From an uncultured Clostridia bacterium (GTDB lineage: Bacteria; Bacillota; Clostridia; TANB77; CAG-508): DNA of 64,000 bases. Of this stretch, positions 36,646-47,120 are shown one piece after another (the first letter of the stretch is position 1; each line of letters begins with the position of its first letter). Both the position numbers and the translations under genes were made by a program. The stretch is taken from NCBI GenBank assembly GCA_948502395.1, contig CAOPES010000009.1, positions 4,613 to 68,612 on the forward strand, given 5' to 3'. Below the pieces are notes generated by a model. That model worked only from the letters and a program-made list of their open reading frames with translations, did not search any database and had not been told where the DNA came from.

Positions 36646-37131
36646 TTATTTAGTCAGTTTCCTTTTTATTCGATTTTCTATTGGTCTCTTCCATGCTGTG
36701 TACCAATAGTCCTTTTCTTTTATTGGGTCTACCAGTATTGTGAACATTTTGCTTCTATTTCCACCAATAACGTCTGTGAATATTTGGTCTCCTACTACTC
36801 CTATGTTTTCAGGGTTTTCTTTTAATTGTTTTTGTACTTTTTTAAATCCTGATTTTAGTGGTTTTTTTGCAAAGTTTATATATGGTATTCCTAGTTTTGT
36901 TGATACTTTTTCTACTTTTTCTTTATTGTTTGAATTTGATAATATATATAATTTAGTTCCTTGTCCTTGTAGATTTTTTGCCCACATTTCAACATCTTTT
37001 GATAAGTTTTGGTCATAGTCTATTAATGTGTTGTCAACATCTAATATCAATGCTTTTATGTTGTTTTTTTGCAAAAATTCTATTGTTATGTCTTCTACTT
37101 TTTCTAAGTAAGCTCTTGGTTTTATAAACAT
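36646..37131 (-). CDS. yqeG: YqeG-type HAD-IIIA family phosphatase
   Basis: 161 residues. HAD motif I is ALILDVDNTLIDYD, motif II YILSNSN, motif III the KPLKSGFKK region, and motif IV GVVGDQIFTDVIGGN. Relatives act as phosphatidylglycerophosphatase-like enzymes. ATG 37131 has GGAGG five bases upstream, so the longer frame starting MSITG is rejected. Confidence 0.87.
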   Translation of the reverse strand: MFIKPRAYLEKVEDITIEFLQKNNIKALILDVDNTLIDYDQNLSKDVEMWAKNLQGQGTKLYILSNSNNKEKVEKVSTKLGIPYINFAKKPLKSGFKKVQKQLKENPENIGVVGDQIFTDVIGGNRSKMFTILVDPIKEKDYWYTAWKRPIENRIKRKLTK

Positions 37132-37184
37132 TTCTTCCTCCGTTTTGCCAATTTGCCAAAATGGGAATATTCCCGTAATTGACA

Positions 37185-38678
37185 TTATATTTCTAAAATG
37201 TATGGTTCTTCACTTGTTCCTTTTCCGCCTGATACTTTTACTTCTGGTTTTAATGTAGATACTGTACGAATTCCCCAAGAATAGCTACGTGTGCTCATCG
37301 AAGCACTTGATACGACATAGCATATATTTCTATCATTTATTTCTCCTGTGTTCTCCCATATATTGTATACAATAAAGTATATTGCTGTTGTAGTATTTTC
37401 TGGACTTTGAATCCATACTCCACGTGATGCTAACCAATAAGTTTGATTATTCTCTGCTTTTGATATTTCTAGTTTTTTCATCTGCTCATAGTCTATTTCT
37501 CTATTAGTATCTCCGTCTTTTAATGTGTTATTATAATTACTCATATGTGGATATTTGCTTGGTGCCACATACATATTAGTGCTTTCTGAATAAGGCTTGT
37601 CTGGAACACTACCTACACATCTTATACTACTTTCATATTTTGTATTTAAATATTTTTGTGCTTCATCATTTAATCTTTTTATTGCATTATTGTATGAATT
37701 TTTCGTTGTAGTTGCCACTGCATTATTATATGCTAAACCATCTCGTGCAGCTCCTGTTCCATTTCCTATTTCCACTTTCGCTGTTGTTGGATTTGGTGTT
37801 ATAGTTTGTATTCCATAATTTGTTCCATTTTGTATATCGTATTTTTTATCATATAATACAATATTTTTATCTGTTTTATCTATATATTTTACATAGTCGC
37901 CAGCTTTAAGTCTTGTACTTGCCAATGTTGTTGCTTTAATTGACACTTCTTCTGATTGTATGTCCCCGTTTACTAATTTTATTTTATATTCGCCAATTTC
38001 TGGTAATGAAAAATATCCTTGACGCCCAACTCTCCAATCATTTGAATTTGCCTTTTTGTAGTACACATCCCATTTTTCTATATCACCAGCATATTGAACA
38101 TTTATTATATTTACTTGCCATTGTTCATTCTCTATTGTTTCTTTTATTGTTACATCAAATGTTGGCTTGTTACTGCTTTCTTGCCCTTTATACTCTACAT
38201 TATATAGGTTATTTGGCAATTGTTCTAAAACATATACTTTTTGATTTTGATATCTTACACCTTCTAAGCTTATTACTTTTCTTTTTTCTAAATTTATAAA
38301 TACTGATTGTTTTACACCTTCTATGTTCAAATTATCCATTAATTGCTGTTCTGAAAAAAATTTATAACCTGCTATGCTTCCAGCATCATCACTATATCCA
38401 TAATCTTTAACTATTTTAAGTCTTTCAACTAATTCGTTATAACGTGCTGACCCTGTTTGTATGCTTTCGCCTTCTGTTTCGTCAAAGCTTTGCTTTTGAC
38501 TTCTTATCTTATCTACATTTGTTTGTAGTATTTTTAATTCTGTTGTGAATGCTGTTACATTTGATGATTTTACTACTTCAATTCCTGAGTATGTTGCTAT
38601 TGATGCTAGTATCAATAATATTATTACTGTTATTACAAGTGATATTAATGTTATTCCTGATGTTTTCTTATTTTTCAT
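37185..38678 (-). CDS. Prepilin-type N-terminal methylation domain protein, large
   Basis: 497 residues. The class III signal is KNKKTSGITLISLVITVIIL, with G before ITL as the cleavage site. A long helix follows, then a large extracellular part: a beta domain around 150-245 and a C-terminal half ending GIRTVSTLKPEVKVSGGKG, typical of a repeated extracellular domain in gut Clostridia. It is probably a surface pseudopilin or adhesin. The start has AAGGTAGG. No CGG break is present. Confidence 0.82.
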   Translation of the reverse strand: MKNKKTSGITLISLVITVIILLILASIATYSGIEVVKSSNVTAFTTELKILQTNVDKIRSQKQSFDETEGESIQTGSARYNELVERLKIVKDYGYSDDAGSIAGYKFFSEQQLMDNLNIEGVKQSVFINLEKRKVISLEGVRYQNQKVYVLEQLPNNLYNVEYKGQESSNKPTFDVTIKETIENEQWQVNIINVQYAGDIEKWDVYYKKANSNDWRVGRQGYFSLPEIGEYKIKLVNGDIQSEEVSIKATTLASTRLKAGDYVKYIDKTDKNIVLYDKKYDIQNGTNYGIQTITPNPTTAKVEIGNGTGAARDGLAYNNAVATTTKNSYNNAIKRLNDEAQKYLNTKYESSIRCVGSVPDKPYSESTNMYVAPSKYPHMSNYNNTLKDGDTNREIDYEQMKKLEISKAENNQTYWLASRGVWIQSPENTTTAIYFIVYNIWENTGEINDRNICYVVSSASMSTRSYSWGIRTVSTLKPEVKVSGGKGTSEEPYILEI

Positions 38679-38748
38679 TTTATACCTACCTTTTATTTCT
38701 TTTGTTGTATGTTGGATTTTATTTTGACATTTTTATTATACTATAAAT

Positions 38749-38818
38749 TAAAAAAAAAGCAAGAATTTTCATTTAATTTATAAGTTACTATTCAAACAAT
38801 TTAATTAAATGTTCTTGC
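38749..38818 (-). terminator. Terminator of sleB
   Basis: GCAAGAA (38759-38765) pairs with TTCTTGC (38812-38818), with further inner pairing of ATTTAATT and AATTAAAT. On the minus strand it is followed by a nine-T run. Confidence 0.78.
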
Positions 38819-38826
38819 TCAATATT

Positions 38827-39519
38827 TTATTTACAAAATCTGTGTTTTCCAATCGTTACAGTCATAGGTCTTGACCATATCCATTTATTTGTCGCAGTAG
38901 CTGGATTAAAATAATATATAGCCCCATATGTTGGGTCCCAACCATTAAGTGCATCTTGTGCCGCTTTTTTAGCAGTACTATTTGGTGTTAAGTTTATTTG
39001 TCCATCTGATACAACATCAAATGCGCCACTTTGATAAATTACACCTGATATTGAATTTGGAAACGAGCTACTTCTTACTCTATTCATTACAACAGCACCA
39101 ACTGCTACTTGACCAGTATATGGCTCTCCCCTTGCTTCTCCATAAATCAGCCTTGCAAGCAAATTCACATTACTAGAATTGCTAGTAGATCCACTTGAAG
39201 ACGAACTGCTCGAACTAAAAATTCCCATTGCCTTTAATGTTGCTGGACCTGCTATTCCGTCTTGTGTTAATCCATTTTTTCTTTGAAAATATTTTACTGC
39301 ATTTAGTGTTTGTGTTCCATAAATTCCGTCTACATTTCCATTATAATATCCCCAACGTTTTAGTTTTGTTTGTATTTGCCTTACTTCATCTCCCCTAGAA
39401 CCATATTTTGATAATGCTTCTACTGAGCTGTTTTCTGATACTGCTATAAATGTTAGCATACCTATTCCTATTAAACTAATTATAAATGTTATAATTATTC
39501 TTTTTTTATTCTTTAACAT
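38827..39519 (-). CDS. sleB: SleB-like spore cortex-lytic enzyme
   Basis: About 230 residues: an N-terminal signal/anchor helix, a peptidoglycan-binding domain (about 40-100; YGSRGDEVRQIQTKLKRWG, VDGIYGTQTLNAVKYFQ), a Ser-rich linker, then the hydrolase_2 domain (LLARLIYGEARGEPYTGQVA, with the catalytic Glu in GEARGE). It degrades spore cortex during germination. ATG 39519 has AGGTGG upstream. Confidence 0.9.
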   Translation of the reverse strand: MLKNKKRIIITFIISLIGIGMLTFIAVSENSSVEALSKYGSRGDEVRQIQTKLKRWGYYNGNVDGIYGTQTLNAVKYFQRKNGLTQDGIAGPATLKAMGIFSSSSSSSSGSTSNSSNVNLLARLIYGEARGEPYTGQVAVGAVVMNRVRSSSFPNSISGVIYQSGAFDVVSDGQINLTPNSTAKKAAQDALNGWDPTYGAIYYFNPATATNKWIWSRPMTVTIGKHRFCK

Positions 39520-39586
39520 AAAAACCACCTATATTAATAAAAATTTCCTTTTTCCTATTTTTATCATTTAAGTGGTTTTTTATACA

Positions 39587-40612
39587 TCAAGAACAATATC
39601 TACACAAAATAGCTTCCAAACCGACTTGTAAATCAATCAATCCATTCTTATAATTAAAGTCCAAATCTCGTAAACTTTGTAAAATGCCTTTAAGTTCACT
39701 CTCTTTGAAATACTTAGCTTGTGTCTTATATTTGTTCACCAAAAAAGTTTGATTAGGTTTTAAATTCAAGCTAGTAATAACATCTTTATTATACTTCACT
39801 GACAATTTTGTAAAATACAATTTTTTAAAGTGATTATACAAGGTAATTAGAATTTTTTGCACTGGTTCTTTTGCAAATATCAAGTTTTTCAAGACTTCTA
39901 ATGCTTTTGCTATGTCTTTTTTACCAAGTGTGTCTGTTAGGTCAAATATTACACTCTCTAATTTTTTTATAGTTAATTTGTCAATGTCTTCTCTTTTTAT
40001 CGTTCCATTTGGTCCAACATATTCAATTAGCTTTCTAATTTCGTTTATTATGTCTTGCATATTCGTTCCGCAACATTCTATAAAATATCTTAAAGTACTG
40101 TTGTCTATTTGTACTTTATATCCATTACATATTGCTTTTATTCTTGCTTCTATTTGTATTGCTTTTTGGAAGTCAAATTGACATACTATACCTAATTTGT
40201 CTAGTGTTGTGTATAGTTCTTGTTTTTTATCTGCATCTTCTTCTACAAATACTAAAACTATACTTTCATTTATTATTTTGATGTTTTCTTGTATGTATTT
40301 GTTGATTTTTTCTTTTAGTTTTGCTGTTTCTGCGTTTTTTCTTTTTCCTTCTTTTTTTAGTATTCCTGTATTTCGTGCTATTATTAATTTTTTTTCATAT
40401 CCAAATGCAGGGGTTTCGATGTTTGCTATTAATTCACTTATATTGCTTTCGTCTATCAATATGTAGTTTATTCCTTTTATTGTCTCACCAAACAATGATT
40501 TTATCTTTTTTAGTGTTGTTTCTAATAAAAATAATTCTTCTCCATATAGCAAGTATAAGCTTTTTAAATTTTGATTTTTTAGTTCTTTTTCTAAATTTTC
40601 TATTGTTACCAT
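39587..40612 (-). CDS. holA: DNA polymerase III subunit delta
   Basis: 341 residues. It begins with the family pattern LKSLYLLYGEELFLLETTL, with FEVFD-like central AAA+ region and IEYVGPNGTIKREDIDKL, then a helical collar domain. It opens the sliding clamp within the clamp loader. GGGGGCG precedes the ATG. Confidence 0.88.
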   Translation of the reverse strand: MVTIENLEKELKNQNLKSLYLLYGEELFLLETTLKKIKSLFGETIKGINYILIDESNISELIANIETPAFGYEKKLIIARNTGILKKEGKRKNAETAKLKEKINKYIQENIKIINESIVLVFVEEDADKKQELYTTLDKLGIVCQFDFQKAIQIEARIKAICNGYKVQIDNSTLRYFIECCGTNMQDIINEIRKLIEYVGPNGTIKREDIDKLTIKKLESVIFDLTDTLGKKDIAKALEVLKNLIFAKEPVQKILITLYNHFKKLYFTKLSVKYNKDVITSLNLKPNQTFLVNKYKTQAKYFKESELKGILQSLRDLDFNYKNGLIDLQVGLEAILCRYCS

Positions 40613-40642
40613 TTTTCGCCCCCATATTTTACATTTTTTATT

Positions 40643-40669
40643 TAAGCGTCTAGATTTTCCAGACGCTTA
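40643..40669 (-). terminator. Hairpin downstream of the debranching-enzyme gene
   Basis: TAAGCGTCT (40643-40651) pairs perfectly with AGACGCTTA (40661-40669), six bases after the stop codon. The T run is weak on the minus strand. Confidence 0.55.
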
Positions 40670-40674
40670 TTTTT

Positions 40675-42682
40675 CTATTTTTTTAAGATAATTCTAATAA
40701 TTTCTGATATACTCCAAGCTTGTGCTATTGTACCTTTTGGTAATTGTTCTCCTTCGGAGTCATATATTTCCGCTACACTTCCTATACAGCCCCTTTGGTC
40801 AATTTCTTTTTCAAATGTTTTTTTAGTGTTTTGTATGAATTTTTCTAGCTTCTTTTCTAATTCTTGTTTTTCTTTTTTGTTTTTTGTCTCTTTTATGATA
40901 TTTTTTAAACTGTTATAATATAGTCCCAATAGCCAAGTCCAAGTAATTCCTTGGTGGTAACTAGAATCTCTTTTTTCTCCGTCACCTTCATATATTGCTA
41001 CATATTTTTCTTCATCACTAGCTAGTGTTTTTAATCCATAATCGTTTAATAATTTATTTTCAACTACTTCTATTATATTTTTTGCTTCTTCTGATGTTGG
41101 CTCTACTACTGGATATGTTAGACTTAATGCAAATAATTGATTTGGCCTTACTTTGCTATCACCTAAAACATCTTCTAGACATTTTGTGTCTTCATTGTAG
41201 AATTTGTCGTTAAATTCTAGTTTGCATTTTTGGGCTAGTTCTTCATATTTTTTTGAATTATTAGATTCTCCAAATTTTTTACTTAGTTTTGCCATAATCA
41301 TATTTGCGTTATACCATAAGCTATTTACTTCTACAACTTTACCATTTCTAGGTGTTATAGCTACTCCGTTGTATTTTGCATCCATCCAAGTATTTTGGGT
41401 TTCTTCTGTTCCTGAAACTATTAATCCATCTACATCTAAGTATATATTGTTGCTATCAACATCTACTCCGCTTTGTGTAATTTTCAATTACATCTTGCAT
41501 TGTTTTATATATTTCTTTTTTTACAAATTCATAGTCTCCTGTGTAGTCGATGTATTTTTGTACTTGTTCAAATAGCAATAATGATGCGTCTACACTGTTA
41601 TACAGTGGTCTATTATCATATCCTGAGTATCCATTTGGAACTAATCCATATTTTACATCTCTTATCATTGTTTTTAGGACTTCTTTTGCTATTTCGAATC
41701 TTTTTGTTACTAATAATAATCCTTCAAATGCAATTAAGCTATCTCTTCCCCAGTCTAGAAACCATGGATATCCTGCGATGATTGTGTGTAATGAAAAATT
41801 AGGACGATATGCTACAAAATTGTCTGATGCTACTAATAATTTCTTTATTAGTTTTTCATCTTTTTTATTTATTAGTCCTGATTTTTCAAAGATTTCTTGC
41901 ATTCTTTTTGTTTCTTTTTCAATTAGGTCTTTTACGTCTATTTCTTCTATATTTGCTTCTAATGAGCATACAAATGATATTTCTTTTTCTGTTTTTGCTG
42001 GAATTTCTATTTCATATACTCCTGGAACCACATGATTTTCTTCTGCTGAAAATCCACGTTTTTCTTCTTCTATGTAAAACATATTTCTAAAAGTATCATT
42101 TTGATGTTCTATGTAATTTCCTTCTGATATGTGCATATATATTGGTGTTTGCGAATTTCTGTCTACTACAAGTTTTACTTTTCCTTTATAAATTTCTTGT
42201 CTTAATTCAAATTCGTGATTTTCATTTACTATATGAAAATCTCTAAAATTAACAATTGGGGCTAAGGTCAATTTCGCTTTTGCTCCACCTGTTTTAACTT
42301 TGTAATGCACTCCTACTGTGTTTTTTCCATATTCCATACAAATTGTTTTTGTTATCTGTGTTGTTCCTACTTTATACCTAAATGTTGGCACAATTTCTTT
42401 TTCAAATTCTTCTTGATATTCAAAACCTTTTGATATATATTCTTTTCCAACATTTGTGTATAAATCGTATTTTCTTCCCCTAACTTCAAGACTTTCATCT
42501 ATTTTTGATAATATCAGAAATCTTCTTGCTGGCGGTGTTAGTGGCGCAATTAATAATCCACTATATTTTCTTACATTTGCTCCTATTATAGTTGATGAAC
42601 TGTATCCACCTATTCCATTTGTAATTAGCCATTCTTTGTTTAATCCATTTTCTAAATTTAATGTTTCTTTTGTAAATTTCAT
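40675..42682 (-). CDS. Amylo-alpha-1,6-glucosidase / glycogen debranching enzyme, CGG +1 break
   Basis: 668 residues after skipping one C at 41468-41470. The N-terminal part begins NGLNKEWLITNGIGGYSSST and has beta-sandwich character. The GDE_C (alpha/alpha toroid) domain shows YPWFLDWGRDSLIAFEGLLL and LVPNGYSGYDNRPLYNSVDA, then after the break GVDVDSNNIYLDVDGLI, HQGITWTWLLGLYYN and GTIAQAWSISEIIRI. It hydrolyses alpha-1,6 branches of storage glucan. AAAAGG precedes the ATG. Confidence 0.9.
41468..41470 (-). other. CGG +1 site in the debranching-enzyme gene
   Basis: TAC ACA AAG CGG A; skipping C gives GGA GTA GAT GTT GAT. Read in frame the protein stops after RSRC and loses the catalytic C-terminal 40 percent. 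Confidence 0.87.
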
Positions 42683-42697
42683 ATTTTTTCCAACCTT

Positions 42698-44302
42698 TTA
42701 TTTTAAATTACTGTTTTTTAGTTTTTCTAACATTTGTGCTCTTAATTCTTGATTATTTTTAGTTTTTTGAGTTTTTGTTTTTCTATTTCCGTTTTTTGAT
42801 TTTGTTCTGCCTTCTGCTTTTGCTTTTGCCTTTTTATCGGCTTCTCGTATTGATGCTATTCTATCACTATATTTATCGCTGAACTTGCTTTTTGTTTTCC
42901 ATTGTTTTTGATTTTTAGCACTTGTTCCTTGCTTCTTTGCTTTTTTTGCCATATCTTTTTTGATTTTATTTATTCTTTTTTCTTCTCTTAATTTTGTATT
43001 TAACATTAGGTATTGTGGATCATTTTGTTTATCTTGATATTTTAAGTCATCACAAATCAATTCAATAATTGAAGATGCCACTAGACTTGGGTCATGTCTA
43101 ATCATATCATCTTTTATCATTGATAAATTTCTTTGTAAAAATCTAATTCCTTTTACCTTTTCGATGTCTTGGTCAACAATATCTTGGCCTTGCATATTAT
43201 ATTTTTTAATAAACTCTGGAATGATTTCCCCTGTATCATAAATACAATAATCTACAACACCATTTCCACAATGCTCTATAATTGCATTTAAGTGGTCTGA
43301 AACACTATAATTGTCTGTTTGACCTGGTTCTGTCATAATATTGCTTATATATACTTTTATTGCTGTGCTTTCCTTAATTGCCTTTGTAACTCCACTTACT
43401 AACAAGTTTGGAATTACATTTGTGTATAAACTTCCTGGTCCTATTATAATGCAATCAGCATTTTTTATCGTTTCTATTACTCCTGGTGCTGGTCTACAAT
43501 TTGTTGGATTTAATAAAATTCTATTTATCTTTGTTATTTTTTCTGAAACAACATCTGCTATTCTAGACTTTTCCTTTACTATGTATCCATTATCAAGTTC
43601 AGCAACTATCCCCATTTCATCTAATGTTACTGGAATAACTTTTCCTATCATATTTATAACTTCATTACTCTTTATAATAGAATCTTCAAAATTTCCATTT
43701 ATCCCTTTCATCGCTAGGAAATAGATATCTGAAAAATTAAGCCCCCTTAATTTTCCACTTTCAAATTCATAATTGAACAATCTATCAACTTGTTCTTCTT
43801 TACTAGCTAACGAAATTATACTATCTTTAATATCCCCTAATGGCATAGTTTGTAGCTCTCTTCTTGAATTTGAAACTGCTTCTCCATAATCTGAAACTGT
43901 TACTATCGCTGTTAGATTGTTAGTATATTGTTTCAACCCTGAAAGCACTGTATTTAGACCTGTTCCGCCACCTATAACAACAATATTTGGTCCTTTGTCA
44001 TAAACTGTTTTGTTAAATATTAAAGATTTAACATTTACATTTTTCTTGTTTTCCATTCTCTCATCTGTTGATTCGATTAGAACTTCTAATGTTCTTTTAT
44101 TTAAGCAAATTAAACCAATTATAATTGCAAGAAAACCAGCTACAAAAACTGCAACAACTTCCCCAACTTCTAGAAAAGAAATTTCTTTCATAACTAATAT
44201 TTTTGCCAATCCATAACAAGCAAGTAGAATTCCTACTAAAATAAGGAAAATCCATCTTTTCATTTTGCTACTTGATTTAAACCATTGCATAAAACCTTTC
44301 AT
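42698..44302 (-). CDS. yvcK: YvcK/CofD-like protein with membrane anchor
   Basis: 534 residues: two N-terminal hydrophobic segments (about 15-35 and 40-65) that B. subtilis YvcK lacks, the core VVIGGGTGLNTVLSGLKQY with SNSRRELQTMPLGDI, and a very basic C-terminal tail of about 80 residues. YvcK binds UDP-GlcNAc and affects carbon metabolism and cell-wall growth. The basic tail could bind RNA or the membrane (inference). Confidence 0.9.
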   Translation of the reverse strand: MKGFMQWFKSSSKMKRWIFLILVGILLACYGLAKILVMKEISFLEVGEVVAVFVAGFLAIIIGLICLNKRTLEVLIESTDERMENKKNVNVKSLIFNKTVYDKGPNIVVIGGGTGLNTVLSGLKQYTNNLTAIVTVSDYGEAVSNSRRELQTMPLGDIKDSIISLASKEEQVDRLFNYEFESGKLRGLNFSDIYFLAMKGINGNFEDSIIKSNEVINMIGKVIPVTLDEMGIVAELDNGYIVKEKSRIADVVSEKITKINRILLNPTNCRPAPGVIETIKNADCIIIGPGSLYTNVIPNLLVSGVTKAIKESTAIKVYISNIMTEPGQTDNYSVSDHLNAIIEHCGNGVVDYCIYDTGEIIPEFIKKYNMQGQDIVDQDIEKVKGIRFLQRNLSMIKDDMIRHDPSLVASSIIELICDDLKYQDKQNDPQYLMLNTKLREEKRINKIKKDMAKKAKKQGTSAKNQKQWKTKSKFSDKYSDRIASIREADKKAKAKAEGRTKSKNGNRKTKTQKTKNNQELRAQMLEKLKNSNLK

Positions 44303-44330
44303 TTTTACCTAACTCCTTTTTTGCTTCCCA

Positions 44331-44414
44331 TGTCCCATTGGGGACGTTTCTTTTTGGACAAAATGTCCATTTGGAAACGTCCCCGATGGACATTTTGTCC
44401 ATTTTGGGACACAT
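44331..44414. repeat. Double GGGGAC palindrome, TGTCCA-arm
   Basis: Unit 1: TGTCCCATTGGGGACGTTTC, then TTTTTGGACA. Unit 2: TGTCCATTTGGAAACGTCCC, then CGATGGACA, followed by TTTTGTCCATTTTGGGACAC. The two units are inverted relative to each other and lie just downstream of murB's neighbour, between yvcK and murB. Confidence 0.85.
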
Positions 44415-44423
44415 CTGTAATTT

Positions 44424-45341
44424 TTATTTTCCTATTATTTCTACTTCTAATTCTATTTTTTTGCTGAATTTTTCATAGACTTTTTCTTGTACGTGTTTTA
44501 CTAGTTTTATTACATCTTCTGATGTTGCATTTCCTTTGTTTATTACGAATCCTGCGTGTTTTGTTGATACTTCTGCATCTCCAACTGAATATCCTTTTAG
44601 TCCTGCTTCGTCTATTAGCTTTGCTGTTATAAAGTCTGTTCCCCTTTTGAATGTGCTCCCTGCACTTGGATATTCTATTGGTTGTTTTTCTTTTCTGAAT
44701 GTTTTGTATTCGTCCATTTTAGCTTGTATTTCTTCTTTTTTTCCTTTTGATAGTTCTAATTCTACTTCTGTTACTATGTATTTTTCGTCTTTTAGCATAC
44801 TTCTTCTGTATTCAAATTTCATTTCTTCGTTTGTGAATTCTTTTTGGTCGCCATTATATGATATTGCTTTTACTTTTTTTACTATGTCTTTCATTTCTTT
44901 ACCATGTGCTCCGGCGTTCATTCTTATTGCTCCGCCTATTGTTCCTGGTATTCCTGATATTTCTTCAAATCCTGATATTTCTTTTTTTAAAAATTCTCTG
45001 GCTATCTTTGCGTTTTTTTCTCCTGCTCCTACTGTTACCTTTATTTTGTCTCCGTTTTCTTCGATTTCTAATTTTTCTATTTTTATTATTAGTGTTATTC
45101 CTTCTATTCCTTTGTCTGATATCAATACATTGCTTCCATTCCCTAGTATTGTTAGTGGTATTTGCTTTTCTTGCACTAATTTTAGTATTTCTTTTAGGTC
45201 TTCTGTGCTGTCTATTTTTATTAGACATTCTGCTGGTCCACCTATTTTAAAGCTTGTGTAGTTTTTCATTTCTTCGTTGTATTTGATTTTTTCTGAAGCT
45301 ATTTTTAATTTTGCTTCTTTTATTGTTTTTTCGATGTTCAA
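44424..45341 (-). CDS. murB: UDP-N-acetylenolpyruvoylglucosamine reductase
   Basis: About 305 residues. The FAD-binding motif is TILGNGSNVLI, with EISGIPGTIGGAIRMNAGAHG and the catalytic serine region YPSAGSTFKRG. It makes UDP-MurNAc for peptidoglycan. The best spaced start is the TTG at 45341 (nine bases after GGAG); the in-frame GTG at 45350 lies one base from the same GGAG. Confidence 0.93.
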   Translation of the reverse strand: MNIEKTIKEAKLKIASEKIKYNEEMKNYTSFKIGGPAECLIKIDSTEDLKEILKLVQEKQIPLTILGNGSNVLISDKGIEGITLIIKIEKLEIEENGDKIKVTVGAGEKNAKIAREFLKKEISGFEEISGIPGTIGGAIRMNAGAHGKEMKDIVKKVKAISYNGDQKEFTNEEMKFEYRRSMLKDEKYIVTEVELELSKGKKEEIQAKMDEYKTFRKEKQPIEYPSAGSTFKRGTDFITAKLIDEAGLKGYSVGDAEVSTKHAGFVINKGNATSEDVIKLVKHVQEKVYEKFSKKIELEVEIIGK

Positions 45342-45468
45342 AAGGCTCACTCTCCTTTTTTATTTTTTCTTCCATATTCTACTATATTATTGGCTAAAAA
45401 GCAAGTTACATTTTTTGACTTTTTTGATTGATTATTTTTATTGTTTGATGTTTGGATAGTAGATAAAG

Positions 45469-45495
45469 TAAAAAATTAGAGATTGCCTTCTCTAA
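45469..45495 (-). terminator. Terminator of the pilin-like gene
   Basis: TTAGAGA (45476-45482) pairs with TCTCTAA (45489-45495), loop of six, T run after it on the minus strand. The zero-frame stop codon (45492-45494) of the upstream gene lies inside this stem, while the +1-frame stop at 45515-45517 lies before it. Confidence 0.85.
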
Positions 45496-45514
45496 CTTTT
45501 TCCATTTTCATTAT

Positions 45515-47088
45515 TTACAATATAATTGCTGGTCTGAAACCGTATCATTCTTTCTGCAATACCATAATTGTTATCATTTGCAAATATGCCTGAATTAGTG
45601 TCAAAAGCCCAATATCCCCCACGTACTACAAAAGGCATATGTACTGATCCTACTAATGCAAAATCATTTCCATAACAACATTCTCCATATGATACCTCAG
45701 TATCATTTACTTGTATTACATTTCCATTTATATCATATGTTGCTTTTAACCAATTAGCCTGCTGAAATGGTTCAATCATTATACCTCCTTGCAAAAATGC
45801 TTCTGATATTCTTCCAATATAAGAAAAATCTTTTATCACTTCACACATTGCGTCACCTTTTCTGCTTTTCATAAGCTGAATTTTATCATATGCGTATTTT
45901 GCTAATTCTCTATTAGCTTCTGTTGTTTTTGCATTCCATGTTTCAATTCCTTTTTCTATTTCATCTTGACTTACATCGTATCTATCAAAATAATTTATAT
46001 ACTTGCTATTTAATTCATTATCTGGAAATATTTCCGTACTTCCATTATCCTGTAACTGGCTATTTTTATTTGCTGAATATGCTGCAACCATTTCCCAAGC
46101 AGCTCCATTCATATCATATATTCCATTTATATTCCCTGTTGTGCTTTGACTTACATTTGTTCTATAATCTTCTCCTGCACAATATGCATGTGTTTTTTTC
46201 TTTCATATTTAAGCAAGTCTTAAATATATTTCCTTCATTTATGTATCTCCATGTTTCTGCATTTGGAAGTACTTTTACTGTTTTATTAGACACATTGTTA
46301 TTTTCTTCTGTGTTTTCATTTGTTTCTTTCATACTTGCTTGGAACTTTGCAATCCATATTCCTTGTAATTCAACTCCGCCAAAGTTAAATGCTGGATGTG
46401 ATATCATTGGCGTGGCTTTTCCTTTTTCTACATTGTTTTCATTATAGTCTTTTTCATATACATTTCCACTTGTTCCTATATTAGTATTTCCTTTTAGAAA
46501 TTCTATTTTTGTTATGTTTTGAGTAGTTCCATCTGTTCCTACTTTTTCGATTTTATATTCGTTTATACTATATGCATATCTTGGTATCCATACAAACATA
46601 CTTCCTAATTCGTCGTCCAAAACTTCTTGTCCCACTTGTACTTCTCCTTTTTTGTATTTTCCGTCTGATAGCATAGCATTTGCCCAACTCATTGCTGGTA
46701 CTGTTTTTCCTTCTTTTGTTGTTATACTTTCTGCTTCATAATTATACCATTCTTCGTCATTTTCTTCACAAACAATCCATTTATCTCCATTCCATTTTAT
46801 TGGTATTAATTCTTGTCCTTGATTTGAAGATATTTTCGGTGTGTTTACTTGTTTTTCTTTATTATATCCTGTTGTAGTTGTTCCTGTATTCATTAGTTCT
46901 TCTATTTCTACTAGATCTGCTATTTCGTTTTGTCTTGCTAGCTCTGTTTTTTGCTTTGCTTCTGCTGCTTTTGTTAGTATTCCGTTATCTCCTGTTAGCG
47001 TTGCAATTGTCACTCCTGCAAGTATTAACAATACTATTATTGTAATTACTAATGCTATTAGCGTAATTCCTTTTTCTTGGTTTTTCAT
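45515..47088 (-). CDS. Prepilin-type protein with C-terminal sulfatase-modifying-like domain; poly-A and CGG frame breaks
   Basis: About 523 residues after two one-base corrections. The pilin signal is KNQEKGITLIALVITIIVL and the extracellular part is typical of gut clostridial surface pseudopilins (YEKDYNENNVEKGKATPMIS; MNGAAWEMVAAYSAN; CYGNDFALVGSVHMPFVVRG). Break 1 is in an A7 tract (46193-46199): six A's give KEKTHAYCAGEDYRTN in phase. Break 2 is CGG at 45540-45542; skipping its C gives the family-like ending GFRPAIIL and a stop just before the terminator. Function: surface adhesin or binding protein (inferred). Confidence 0.75.
45540..45542 (-). other. CGG +1 site near the end of the pilin-like gene
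   Basis: AGA ATG ATA CGG T; skipping C gives GGT TTC AGA CCA GCA ATT ATA TTG TAA. GFRPAI is the common last strand of this domain. Read in frame it adds RFQTSNYIVNNENGKS and runs into the terminator stem. Confidence 0.78.
46193..46199 (-). other. A7 tract with off-frame junction in the pilin-like gene
   Basis: The phase changes by +1 within AAAGAAAAAAAC. A stop codon in the second frame just upstream (TGA overlapping ATGAAA) limits the junction to this tract. No CGG is involved. Confidence 0.65.
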
Positions 47089-47120
47089 ATATTTATTTCT
47101 CCTTCTCTTCTGTTTTTATT

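Noticed and set aside
46193..46199. Classical -1 programmed slip on A-AAA-AAC in the pilin-like gene
   Set aside because: The needed change is +1 (or -2), so a -1 slip gives the wrong frame.
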